From Ascoidea asiatica (Eukaryota; Ascomycota; Saccharomycetes; Ascoideales; Ascoideaceae), in NCBI GenBank assembly GCA_001600695.1, contig BCKQ01000006.1, positions 376,327 to 440,326 of the forward strand: DNA of 64,000 nt. The letters run 5' to 3'. A program made the position numbers and the translations under genes. Each line of letters begins with the position of its first letter. Position 1 is the first letter of the stretch. Shown in pieces: positions 11,179 to 20,799 of this stretch. The notes beneath the pieces were generated by a model, which was given only the letters and a program-made list of their open reading frames with translations, made no database searches and had not been told where the DNA came from.

Positions 11179-13488
11179 CTATTTATTTACCTTACTGACT
11201 ATATACTCACCACTATCATCTATACATGCAACTTTCACATCATAAGCCAACCCCTTGTTTAACAAAATTTGACACAATGCTTTCAATTCATTCTCAATTT
11301 GAAGATTCTTAATTTTATTAAAATTATCATGAGTTAAAATATATTCATCTTGATTGAACCATTTGATTTGAGCATTCTTAATATGTTTCAAAGAGGGATA
11401 AAACAATTTAATAGCATTTTCAATATCAATCATTGTTAATCCAAATGAAATATCCTTGATGTGAATTATATTATTATATTCTTTATTCTCGTCTTCTTTT
11501 TCACTTGAATTCCCAACATTCAAATCTCTTAAATCTTTAGTAACTTGCTTCACTCCATTTTCTTTGACATCTTTACTTTCTTCGTTATCTTTATTTTCAT
11601 TAAAACTTAGAAGCAACTTATTCAATGAAACAGCTTTTATATCTGATAGTAATATTGAAGGAATTGTATTTTTTTCAGTTTTGAAAATTGCAACACATCT
11701 ATGAGGTTCAACATCATATGATGCAGATTTTAATTTATAAACTTCTGATAATAAATGAATGAATTTTCTCTTTTGTCCATTCATTGGTAAAAAAAATTTA
11801 TTTTTTGATCTACTAATTTCAATAAATTCTTTCAATTCTTTTTCAATTTTAAAGCACCATAATTTATTTTTCAGAAAAAAATTTAAAATATTTTCATTAT
11901 AAATATTATTGATCTGTTCAATGGAAGCCTTAGAACCATTTTGTTCATTTGTAACTATACCTAATGCATCTTTTAGAATTTTATCTCTTTTAACTTGTTC
12001 ACAAGTTGAATCACAAGATATTGGAGTTTTATCAAAACTATAACATTTTCCTCTTCTTTTAATTCTACCACATAGGCATGAAATTGATAATACTTTATTA
12101 CATTTAACATCTTTATGATTAAAATCTTTATCACAACAAACTTTATTACATTTATGGTTACAATTATCTAAAATTTTATCACATTTTGTATTACAATTAA
12201 CATCATTAACACAACAACAAACTTCAATTAAATTTTTACCACATTTACAATTTTTTAAAACTAATTCTGTACATTTGGGACAATTATATTCTTTTGAATG
12301 ACATAAATGTGGAATAATATGACCACAATCTTGAACTATTGAACATTGTTTTCTACAATAATTTCTTTTTAATGGTTTACTACCACATAAATATGGACCA
12401 TAAATTAATATTGTTTTTCCACATTCACAATATAAATTATCACTTAAAATTTCTTCACATGAATAACATTTACCTTTATGACAAGTTCTATTACAATAAT
12501 GATTACCACAATTTAATAATTTATTACATTTTTCTTGACAAATATGATCTTGACATAATTGAATCCCTCCATTAATTTGTTTATTTGAATTAAATCTTGA
12601 TTTTTTTCTAATTGAATCATTTTTATATTCTAATTTTTCAAAAGGACAACAAATTTTATTACATTTATGTTTTCTACAATTTCTTAAAGCTTTACATTTT
12701 CTTTCACATTTTGGTAAATTTGGTTTAAATGAACAAGGTATAAGAAATTTATTATAACCACAATTACAATAACTTTCAATAATATTTAAACATTTTTCAT
12801 TTTTATTTTCTAATTCATCTTTTTCATGATCATGACAAATCTTATTACATTTACAACCACATTTTTTAAATTTATCACAAATTTTATCACAATGTGGTAT
12901 TGGATCAGTACATTTTGATCTTTTTGGTAAATTTTTTTCAATTATTAAAGAATCTATAGTTCTTTTACCACATAAACAATTTTTTAAAAATTTTGGATCT
13001 TTTTCACATTTATGATAATTTGATATTGTATCTGGTGATAAAGGATGACATTTCTTTTGACATTTATGAATACCACAATCTAATAATTCATTACAAACTT
13101 TATTACAATTATAAGAACCAATCCAAGATTGTAAAGAATCTTTATCTTCCTCTATATTGGCATCTATTTCAGAATCTATATTAGTAATATTTGATTTTTT
13201 TTCTAATTTTTGACATTTTATTTTAATTAAATCATTTGAAACTTTATCTCTAGGTAATTGAAAACATTTTTTATTATATTTAATTTCATTACCACAATAA
13301 CAATTTTGATTTTTATAAATATATTTACAATTACCACAAGAACCAATAGAATGACATTTTTTGAAACATTTATGTATTTTACAAGGTAATAATTTATTAC
13401 ATTTTGAATTACATTTAAATTCAAAAGTGGAATGTAAACTTATTGGAATTAATCTCTCTTCTTTACCACATTGACAAAATTTTAACAT
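11179..13488 (-). CDS. FAP1: NF-X1-type zinc-finger protein with R3H domain (Fap1-like), apparently without its RING finger
   Basis: A 769-residue cysteine-rich protein. From residue 5 to about 480 it holds a series of NF-X1 fingers of the form C-x3-C-x3-L-x-C-x2-H-x-C-x3-C(H), for example CNKLLPCKIHKC, CNELLDCGIHKC and CNKLLNCGNHYC. An R3H-like single-strand nucleic-acid-binding segment (KRKFIHLLSEVYKL) lies near 568-600, and a further alpha/beta region follows near 680-769. S. cerevisiae Fap1 (965 residues) binds FKBP12 and antagonises rapamycin; relatives of the NFX1 family carry an N-terminal RING. Here the ATG opens directly into a finger, and an in-frame TAA lies 12 bp upstream (TAA GTT ATA ATA ATG). 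So the RING region is absent or sits in an unseen exon. The DNA-binding or ubiquitin-ligase role is therefore uncertain. Confidence 0.85.
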   Translation of the reverse strand: MLKFCQCGKEERLIPISLHSTFEFKCNSKCNKLLPCKIHKCFKKCHSIGSCGNCKYIYKNQNCYCGNEIKYNKKCFQLPRDKVSNDLIKIKCQKLEKKSNITNIDSEIDANIEEDKDSLQSWIGSYNCNKVCNELLDCGIHKCQKKCHPLSPDTISNYHKCEKDPKFLKNCLCGKRTIDSLIIEKNLPKRSKCTDPIPHCDKICDKFKKCGCKCNKICHDHEKDELENKNEKCLNIIESYCNCGYNKFLIPCSFKPNLPKCERKCKALRNCRKHKCNKICCPFEKLEYKNDSIRKKSRFNSNKQINGGIQLCQDHICQEKCNKLLNCGNHYCNRTCHKGKCYSCEEILSDNLYCECGKTILIYGPYLCGSKPLKRNYCRKQCSIVQDCGHIIPHLCHSKEYNCPKCTELVLKNCKCGKNLIEVCCCVNDVNCNTKCDKILDNCNHKCNKVCCDKDFNHKDVKCNKVLSISCLCGRIKRRGKCYSFDKTPISCDSTCEQVKRDKILKDALGIVTNEQNGSKASIEQINNIYNENILNFFLKNKLWCFKIEKELKEFIEISRSKNKFFLPMNGQKRKFIHLLSEVYKLKSASYDVEPHRCVAIFKTEKNTIPSILLSDIKAVSLNKLLLSFNENKDNEESKDVKENGVKQVTKDLRDLNVGNSSEKEDENKEYNNIIHIKDISFGLTMIDIENAIKLFYPSLKHIKNAQIKWFNQDEYILTHDNFNKIKNLQIENELKALCQILLNKGLAYDVKVACIDDSGEYIVSKVNK

Positions 13489-14844
13489 TATTATAACTTA
13501 AATGAAAAGGATCCAAAGAAATATAAATAAAAAAGTACTACTTGTATTTATTTTTGAGAAAATTTTAGAATTAGGAAATTGTTCAAGATTTAGAACAACT
13601 TACCGATTATTTTGATAAATTCAATGATCAATATAACGAATGAATGAATTAATATGTAAATTGAATTGTAATATTTGCAAGAATCTGAATAATTTATATA
13701 TAAAATATTTTTCTTCAATATTTCATTAAGTAGTATTCTTTTTCATGATTAAATTCTGGTATTGATTAACAAAACAATTTCCAAAATAAAAATACAAAAC
13801 TGCAAAAAAAAAAAATATTTTACGTTTACGTAACAGTCTGTAACTTGATGATGGCAAAAAAGGAGATAAAATGAGAGGAGAATCGATGATTTGCCGGGTA
13901 ATTCTGTACGAATTAATTATAAATCAAAACTTCAATAAAACAAAATAAATAAAAAGATTATTTCACTGAAAATTCGAATTTATTTGACTCAAATAAACGA
14001 AGATTAACAATAAAGCCTTTTAGTTCCTGATTGTTAAAAAAAATAATGATACCAATCCTTTATTGAAAATTATACCGAGGGAAAACTGTGGAACTATCTA
14101 GAACCTGATATAAATCAAACAAAACAATTCTAATTCAACTCAGTAATTCAATAAACGAATACCAAAACTTCAACAGAAGATATTCATGATTTGATAGTGA
14201 ATTGAAGAATGATTGTAATGACCCCATTAAAACACAAACTTCATTATTCATAAGTCGAATTTTTATTATTTTACAAATGATTAAATTAAAGCATCGGCAT
14301 TTAAGATGTAGGATATGCAGAAACGTAAACAAATATACAGCGCAAGGAAGCCACTCACATATGGCGTAGGGATGCGCTCATGCCAAGCTAGGCATGTAAC
14401 ACAATTAACGTTGAGGCTTACATTTTCACTCGCCACGATGATTTTTGGCTTTTGAAATATTTAGGGCAAGCTCCGCCCTAGGCAGTGGTACATTTTTTTT
14501 CCCGCAGAATTATTCAAAATTACCCGCAAAAGTTTTCTGTGGCTTATTACATTTGGCAAGGCTGTTTGGGGCTGGATGAGGCTACTTCAGTGGCTCATGA
14601 GTTGTGCTCTTGCTCGTGAGTGAGCGAGGCTCCCATCGGTAATAGTGCTGAGATAATGTTAACAATAAACACAATTTAGTAATTTGATAGTTTCATAATA
14701 ATAATAAATTTTGAATTCAATGCAATTTAAAATAAAATACTGAAGAAGAACTGCAAACTAATCAGAATATAATCAAATATCTGATTCATTCAGCATTTTA
14801 TTTTATCTTCTGTTGTAATTTATTTCTTCCACTTTTCTTTAAAG
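13489..14844. promoter_or_regulatory. Divergent promoter region between the FAP1-like gene and AVL9
   Basis: About 1.36 kb. A perfect TTACGTAA (13826-13833, Yap/CRE-type half-site pair) lies 340 bp upstream of the FAP1-like ATG. TGACTCA (13985-13991), the exact Gcn4/AP-1 consensus, lies nearby. From 14340 to 14660 the composition becomes clearly richer in G+C and several hairpins occur (separate entry). The motif matches are visible; binding by those factors is inferred from yeast knowledge. Confidence 0.4.
14340..14660. other. GC-rich block with several short hairpins
   Basis: In an AT-rich neighbourhood this ~320 bp block has many G+C words and perfect inverted repeats: CATGCC/GGCATG (14379-14384 and 14391-14396, 6-nt loop), TAGGGC/GCCCTA (14462-14467 and 14475-14480, 7-nt loop) and GCTC/GAGC (14612-14615 and 14622-14625). 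The first two loops share AAGCT. No open frame or tRNA box is seen. It could be a small structured RNA, an old mobile-element remnant or a promoter core of AVL9. Confidence 0.4.
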
Positions 14845-15750
14845 ATGGATCAATATAGGAATATAAACAACTCTAAAGATGATATCTTAGATGATTATCT
14901 CGAGGTTAATCCATGGTCAAATGATTATTTTGATACAAATGATATATCTGAAAACGATTCTAATTCCAATTATAACATCAATACAAATACAATTACAAAT
15001 ACAAATACAAATGCTGTTCCAATTATAAAGAAAAGTAATAATCTAAAAGAGAATATTCTACCTTTAAATAAACCTCCTTTTCTGAATGCAAATTCTTTTT
15101 CTTCAAATCATATCTCTGTAAATAATAATAACAATAATAATAATAATAATTATCTTGATCATTTAAATTTAAATACAAATTCACTTTCACATTCAAGATT
15201 AAAATCTAAATCTGCAAGAAATTCAATAAATCCAATAACAAATCCTTTAAATATTCAATCTTTAAAATTACCTTCAAATGATTTAGAAAAATTAAAATTA
15301 AAACGAAATTCATTACCTTCAAATCCATCAAATATTCAAAATTCAAAAAATATACAAAATAATAAAATTATAATAAATAAATTTAATAAAAATCCAATTC
15401 ATCAAAAAATTAATTTAAATTCAGATTTAAAATTAAATAATATTCAAAATAATTTAATATTTTCTGTATCTTTAGTAGATTTTAATCATACAAGAGGTCC
15501 TGAAATTGAATATTGGATTGATAAAAATGGTTCAATAGATATTAATGATAATAATAATAATTTAAATACAAATAATCTTAAAATTTTATCTAAATTTTGG
15601 CCAATTTTACCTTTTCAAGCTTTACCTGATGGTTCTCATGATTTTGAAGAAACTTTTTCATATTTTACTTTATTATATGATGAAAATTTTAAAATTACTT
15701 TAAATTCAATATCTTCAATAAATGATAATAATTATCCAATACAATCTGCA

Positions 15751-15794
<44 letters not shown>

Positions 15795-17340
15795 TAATAT
15801 CAATAATTCAATAGATACTAATTTATCATCAAATTTACCTTTGAAATCTTTTAATGAAAATATTAATACATTCTTTGCAATTTCTTGTGTAAGACAAATA
15901 AATTCTGATGAATTATTATTTAAAAATTCAAGTATAAAAAGATCAACTGTACAAAAAGCTGTAGTAATAATTTTAAGAAAACCAATTTTTAATCAAATTA
16001 AAGAAAAATTAAGTATGATAACAAAATCTTTATTTCTACAAAGAAATTTTACTGATAAAAGAATTTTAGATTCTTTATATACAAATTTAATTAATTTATA
16101 TAATAAATTACCTCCTGAACCTTTAGAATTAAATTCAATTAAACCTTCAAAAAAAATAATTTATGATGATAATGATGATGAATTTAATTATTATTATGGT
16201 TTATCTTTAAAAGAATTAATTTATAAATTTAAAAGAAATTCATTAGTTATTTTTAAAGCTTTATTATTAGAAAAAAAAATTTTATTTTTTGGTAAAAATA
16301 TTGAAAAATTATGTAATTTACAATTATGTTTTTTATCTTTAATTCCAAATTTATTATTAAATTTAAATGATTCTGGTTCTCCATATTTATTTTTTAATGA
16401 ATTTTTTTTAAAAAAATCAAATGATTTAAAATCTTCAAATCATAAATCTCTTTTAAATTTTTTAGGTTTACCTTTACAATTATTTGAATTTGGTGGAATT
16501 TTTAATCCATATGTACCTTTACAACAATTAGTTGATTTAAATAATAAAAATTTGAAATTTTATATAATTGGTAGTTCAAATTCTTTATTATTGGATCCTT
16601 CTACAAAAAAAAAATATTGTGATATTTTAATTAATATTGATAATGATTCAATAGAAATTTTAGATGATAGTTTAAATAATCCTTTAAGTTTATCTTCCGC
16701 AGATAAAAATTTCATTGATTTAATTCATTCAAATGTTTCAAAAGTTTATAATCCAAAATTAGATATTAATGATTCTTTAAGTATTCCAATTCCTTCTATT
16801 AATTCTAAAAAATCACAAGATAATAATAATAATAATAATAACGCAAATGCCAATACCAATGGAAATTCTAGTAATTCTGATGATAGTGAAAATGAAAGTT
16901 TGGTTTCAAATTCTCAATATATTGGTAGTGAAGATTATATAAGATCAGCATTTGAAGAATATTTAACTGGTTTAATAGCTTCAATAAAATATGATTCTTA
17001 TCTTAAATTAAATAATATAAAAAGTTCAAAACATATTGATAAAGGTTTAATAATTTTACGAAATATTGAAATTAATAATATTTCAAATTTTAATTCAAAT
17101 TGGATTAAAGAATGGAATAAAACAAACAATTATAAAATTTTAAATAAAATTACTGATGATGAAATTTTCTCAGTTTTTGATCCTTTACATATTTCAATGA
17201 CAAAAGCTTATCAAGAAGAATTAAGTAATTCAAATTTAACTAATGTATCATTAATTTCAAACTTTTTTCAATCTAAATTTACAAAAAATTTTAAAAGACA
17301 ACTGCATTTACCTTCAAGTCAAGCGAATAACACTAATTAA
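14845..17340 (+). CDS. AVL9: Avl9-family (DENN-related) late secretory pathway protein
   Basis: An 831-residue protein. The family core starts near residue 205 with a block reading FSVSLVDFNHTRGPEIEYW. It continues with LPFQALPDGSHDFEETFSYF near 253-272, an AISCVRQIN block near 350 and a VQKAVVIILRKPIF block near 372. FKALLLEKKILFFG near 470 and GIFNPYVPLQQL near 552 follow, the last corresponding to the human AVL9 segment around its conserved Leu-Pro-Tyr motif. S. cerevisiae Avl9 (764 residues) acts in Golgi-to-plasma-membrane transport; the fold is related to DENN Rab-exchange modules. The first 200 residues and two inserts are Asn-rich, with uninterrupted AAT runs near 15122-15150 and 15755-15790. 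Length and block order fit the family. A direct Rab partner is not deducible. It converges with the leucine-rich-repeat gene. Confidence 0.85.
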
Positions 17341-17658
17341 GAACGTAAACTAAAAGCATATTTTTAAAACTAAAATATTATAACTCTTTCATTATTCTTA
17401 TTCTTTATTCCATATTAATTTTTCTTTTTTTGCTTTTAATACTTTGTTTCTTTTCATTTTTTAGTTTTAATTCTTTTCTCTTTCATTTTTTTTTTATTTA
17501 GTCTTTTTTTCTTAATCATCAAATATTTGCATATTAATGAACAATGTAGAATAATGATTTTCTTTTTCAAAAACAATTTGAAACAATAAAATAATAAATC
17601 AATTTATCATTTTAATAATTTTAATCATTTTAATCATTTTAATCATTTTAATCATTTT

Positions 17659-17697
<39 letters not shown>

Positions 17698-17790
17698 GAA
17701 CCTTCATTTACTGTTAATTTGCTCTAAATTTTATTTCTTGTCCATTTATTTGATAGAAATTATATAGAAATTAAATTATATTTCCTAATC
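17341..17790. repeat. Convergent 3' region with TTTTAATCA minisatellite and a long poly-T
   Basis: Between AVL9 and the leucine-rich-repeat gene. About five copies of a nine- to ten-base TTTTAATCA unit occupy 17610-17660 and are followed by about 32 T residues at 17668-17692. This is simple-sequence DNA at shared 3' ends. No gene is seen. Confidence 0.7.
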
Positions 17791-20064
17791 TCAATTTTCA
17801 GATTCACCATCAGCATCTGAACTAGAATCAGGCTCACTTAATCCTTCATAATCAGAACTTTGAACATCCTCACCAGGAGGTATATTATAATCACTATCAT
17901 TATCAGATAATGCAACTTCATCAATCAAGTCTGAATCAAAACTTATTTCAAAGCTTTCACTATCTTCATCATCAACACTAAACCAACCATCATCAAATTC
18001 ACTTGAAGTAAAATCATTTTGTTCACTATCATTTTGTAAATCTGCTGATGAAGATTCAGAATTATAAGATTCTTCAGAATCACTTGAATCTGAAGATTCA
18101 TCTGAGCTTTCAATTGACATTATAAATCTATTTTCATTTGAAAGAACAACCATATTAAAAGGACAATAATCATTTGAAAATGATACAGTATCTCTATCAC
18201 CAATTAAAATTTCAATTTTATTACTAAATTTCATATCAAAATATATTGAATTAAAACCAACTAAAGGATTATTAGAAATATAAATTTGTTTTAAAGAATT
18301 TAAATTTTCTATATTTGAAATCCATTTAATTTTATTATCATCAAATTTTAAAATTTCTAAATTTTTTAATGAATCTAAATTTTCTATAATTGAAATATTA
18401 TTATCTGATAAATTTAAAATTTCAAGATTTAATAAATTATTTAAATTTTCAATATATGAAATTTCATTATCTTGTAAATTTAAATTTTTTAAAAATTTAA
18501 GAGATTTAAAAGAATCTTTATTAATTTCAGAAATTGCATTTATTGAAAGATTTAAATATTCTAAATTTTGAAAATTATTATTAAAAAAGGGTAATTTTTT
18601 TAAATTATTTCTTGATAAATTTAATGATTTTAAATTTTTTAATGAATTTTTAATTAAATTATTTATATTAAATTTTGTAATCATATTTGAACTTAAATCT
18701 AAATGATTTAATGAAATCATATTATTAAATGAATTATTATTAATTTCAACTAAATCATTTTTAGATAAATTTAAAACTTGAAGTTTTTTTAATTTTAAAT
18801 TTTCAATTTTAAAAATTGTATTACCTTTTAAATTTAAAATTTTTAAATTTTTTAAATTTGATAAATTATTTATGAATTTAATTTTATTAAAAGAAAGATT
18901 TAAGAATTTTAAATTATTATTTAAAATTGGAATTGATTTAATTTTATTAAAAGCTAAAGATAAATGTTTTAAATTATTATTAATATTATTAATATTATTA
19001 ATATTTTGAATATTTGAATGATTTAATTTTAAAATTTTTAAATTTTTAAAATTTTCTAAATTTTCAATTTTTTTAATATTTGAATTTATAGAAATATTTA
19101 AAATTGAAATATTTTTAAATTGATTTAAATTTTCAATTTTTTGAATATAATTTGATTTTAAAGATAATTCTTTTAAAGAAGGTAATAAATAATTTTGATA
19201 ATTTAATTCATTTATACAATTTTTTGATAATAATAAATCTTTTAAATTATTTAAACCTGAGAAATTTGGAATTGAGATTAATTTATTTTTTGATAAATTT
19301 AAATATTTTAAATTTTTAAGATTATTTAAATTTTCAGGAAATTTTATTAAATTATTTTTTAAATTTAAATGATTTAAAGAAATTGGTAATGAAATTGGAA
19401 TAAAATTAATTAAATTATATGAATAATCTAAAGTTTTTAATAAATTTGATAATGGAATTAAATTATTTGGAAATTGGAAAATTTCATTAACATTTGAATT
19501 TCTAATAATTAATTGAAATTTTATAGAATTATGAATTGAATTAAAATTTAAAATTAAACAATTTATAGTTATTAAAATATTATTAAAATTTGAATAATTA
19601 TTTTTAAAATTTTTATAATCAATTTCTAAGAATAAATTTAATTTAATTTTAATTTTATTATTTAAATAATTTTTAAATTTATAATAATTTTTTAAAAAAA
19701 AATTTATATCATTAAAATCTATAATTAAAATATTAATAATTTTTGAAAATTTTAAAATTTGATTAAAATAAGTATCAGTATTAAATATTTTATTTAAAAG
19801 AAATTCATTAATTTCAAAACAATAATTTCCATAATTAAAAAGTTCTAAAGCATTTGTTTTATTTGGAGATAATTCATCATCTTTATCTTGTTGATTGAAT
19901 ATAACTAATCTTTTAAATAATCTTTTTCTTGAAAGATCAACTAAAATAGATGAATTTGATAAAGATAATCTCCATAAAGTTAATCGATTATAAGATAATA
20001 AAAGGAAAATTTGATCTAAAATATGATTTGGTAAAAGTTCTAAGAATTTAAGATCAATTGTCAT
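17791..20064 (-). CDS. Leucine-rich-repeat protein with possible F-box and acidic tail
   Basis: A 757-residue protein. Residues about 8-55 (LELLPNHILDQIFLLLSY onward) read like an F-box: a Leu-Pro start, an Ile-Leu-x-x-Ile-Phe core, and later Trp-Arg. From about 205 to 620 there are some 18 leucine-rich repeats of the Lxx-LxL-xxN-x-I/L type, 22-24 residues each, mixed with SDS22-like units (NLxNLxxLxxLNLxxN). From about 640 the tail is almost pure Ser/Asp/Glu. By analogy such a protein could be an SCF substrate receptor, or a scaffold like Sds22. The repeat count and acidic tail match no S. cerevisiae protein that I recognise. Codons are among the most AT-biased in the window. Confidence 0.7.
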   Translation of the reverse strand: MTIDLKFLELLPNHILDQIFLLLSYNRLTLWRLSLSNSSILVDLSRKRLFKRLVIFNQQDKDDELSPNKTNALELFNYGNYCFEINEFLLNKIFNTDTYFNQILKFSKIINILIIDFNDINFFLKNYYKFKNYLNNKIKIKLNLFLEIDYKNFKNNYSNFNNILITINCLILNFNSIHNSIKFQLIIRNSNVNEIFQFPNNLIPLSNLLKTLDYSYNLINFIPISLPISLNHLNLKNNLIKFPENLNNLKNLKYLNLSKNKLISIPNFSGLNNLKDLLLSKNCINELNYQNYLLPSLKELSLKSNYIQKIENLNQFKNISILNISINSNIKKIENLENFKNLKILKLNHSNIQNINNINNINNNLKHLSLAFNKIKSIPILNNNLKFLNLSFNKIKFINNLSNLKNLKILNLKGNTIFKIENLKLKKLQVLNLSKNDLVEINNNSFNNMISLNHLDLSSNMITKFNINNLIKNSLKNLKSLNLSRNNLKKLPFFNNNFQNLEYLNLSINAISEINKDSFKSLKFLKNLNLQDNEISYIENLNNLLNLEILNLSDNNISIIENLDSLKNLEILKFDDNKIKWISNIENLNSLKQIYISNNPLVGFNSIYFDMKFSNKIEILIGDRDTVSFSNDYCPFNMVVLSNENRFIMSIESSDESSDSSDSEESYNSESSSADLQNDSEQNDFTSSEFDDGWFSVDDEDSESFEISFDSDLIDEVALSDNDSDYNIPPGEDVQSSDYEGLSEPDSSSDADGESEN

Positions 20065-20799
20065 TTTAAAGATTAAAATTGGAAATATAATGACTTAATG
20101 ATTTAATGACTTAATGATTATGATTATGAATATGAATGAATTGTAATTGATGTTTATAATATATTATATTGTAATATATTCAGTTATTTCAATGAAATAT
20201 TCGAGTATTTTGACTGAAGTGAATTGAATTGAATTGAATTGAATTGAATTGAATAGATTGAAATGAATAGATTGAAATTGAAATTGAATGCAATTAGATA
20301 GCAATTTGAATGAAAAGCAAGAGATATTAAAATAGATCTAGATATGAAAGTATTCAAAGTCAATAAAGATCATTTCCTAAATATAAAGAATGTGATTTGA
20401 TTGATTGTTATTTATTTCATTATTTCATTATTTCATTATTTCATTATTTCATTGTTGTTTGTTGTTTGTTGTTTGTTTATTGTTTTTTTCATTGTTAGCA
20501 AAATAAATTTAGGTGTGGAAAAAGGAAAAAGGAAAAAGGAAAAAGAAAGAAAAAAAAGTGCAGCGCGCGTTGTTAGCAGAGCAGTGCTTAAGTAAGGCAT
20601 TGGTAATAAGAGTTGAAATAGTGGTACTTTGATAGCATTTGGTGAAATATTTCATTTGATAAAAGAAGAAGAAGAAGAAGAAGAAGCAGAAGAAGATGTT
20701 ATTTGTTCTAGTTGGGGGCATTTACAGTGAGTTTGAAAGAAGAATATGCTAAGAATGGTATATTATTGACTATTTAAGAGGATTTTGAATTGGACAGTG
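20065..20799. repeat. Intergenic region rich in simple repeats
   Basis: Upstream of the leucine-rich-repeat gene and downstream of PRI2. It contains (GAATT)n at about 20220-20255, TTCATTATTTCATT repeats at 20416-20452, GTTTGTT repeats at 20455-20475, GGAAAAA repeats at 20520-20545, and a GAA run at 20665-20695. A short GC-richer piece near 20555-20600 (GCAGCGCGCG) may be a promoter core. No gene is supported. Confidence 0.6.
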
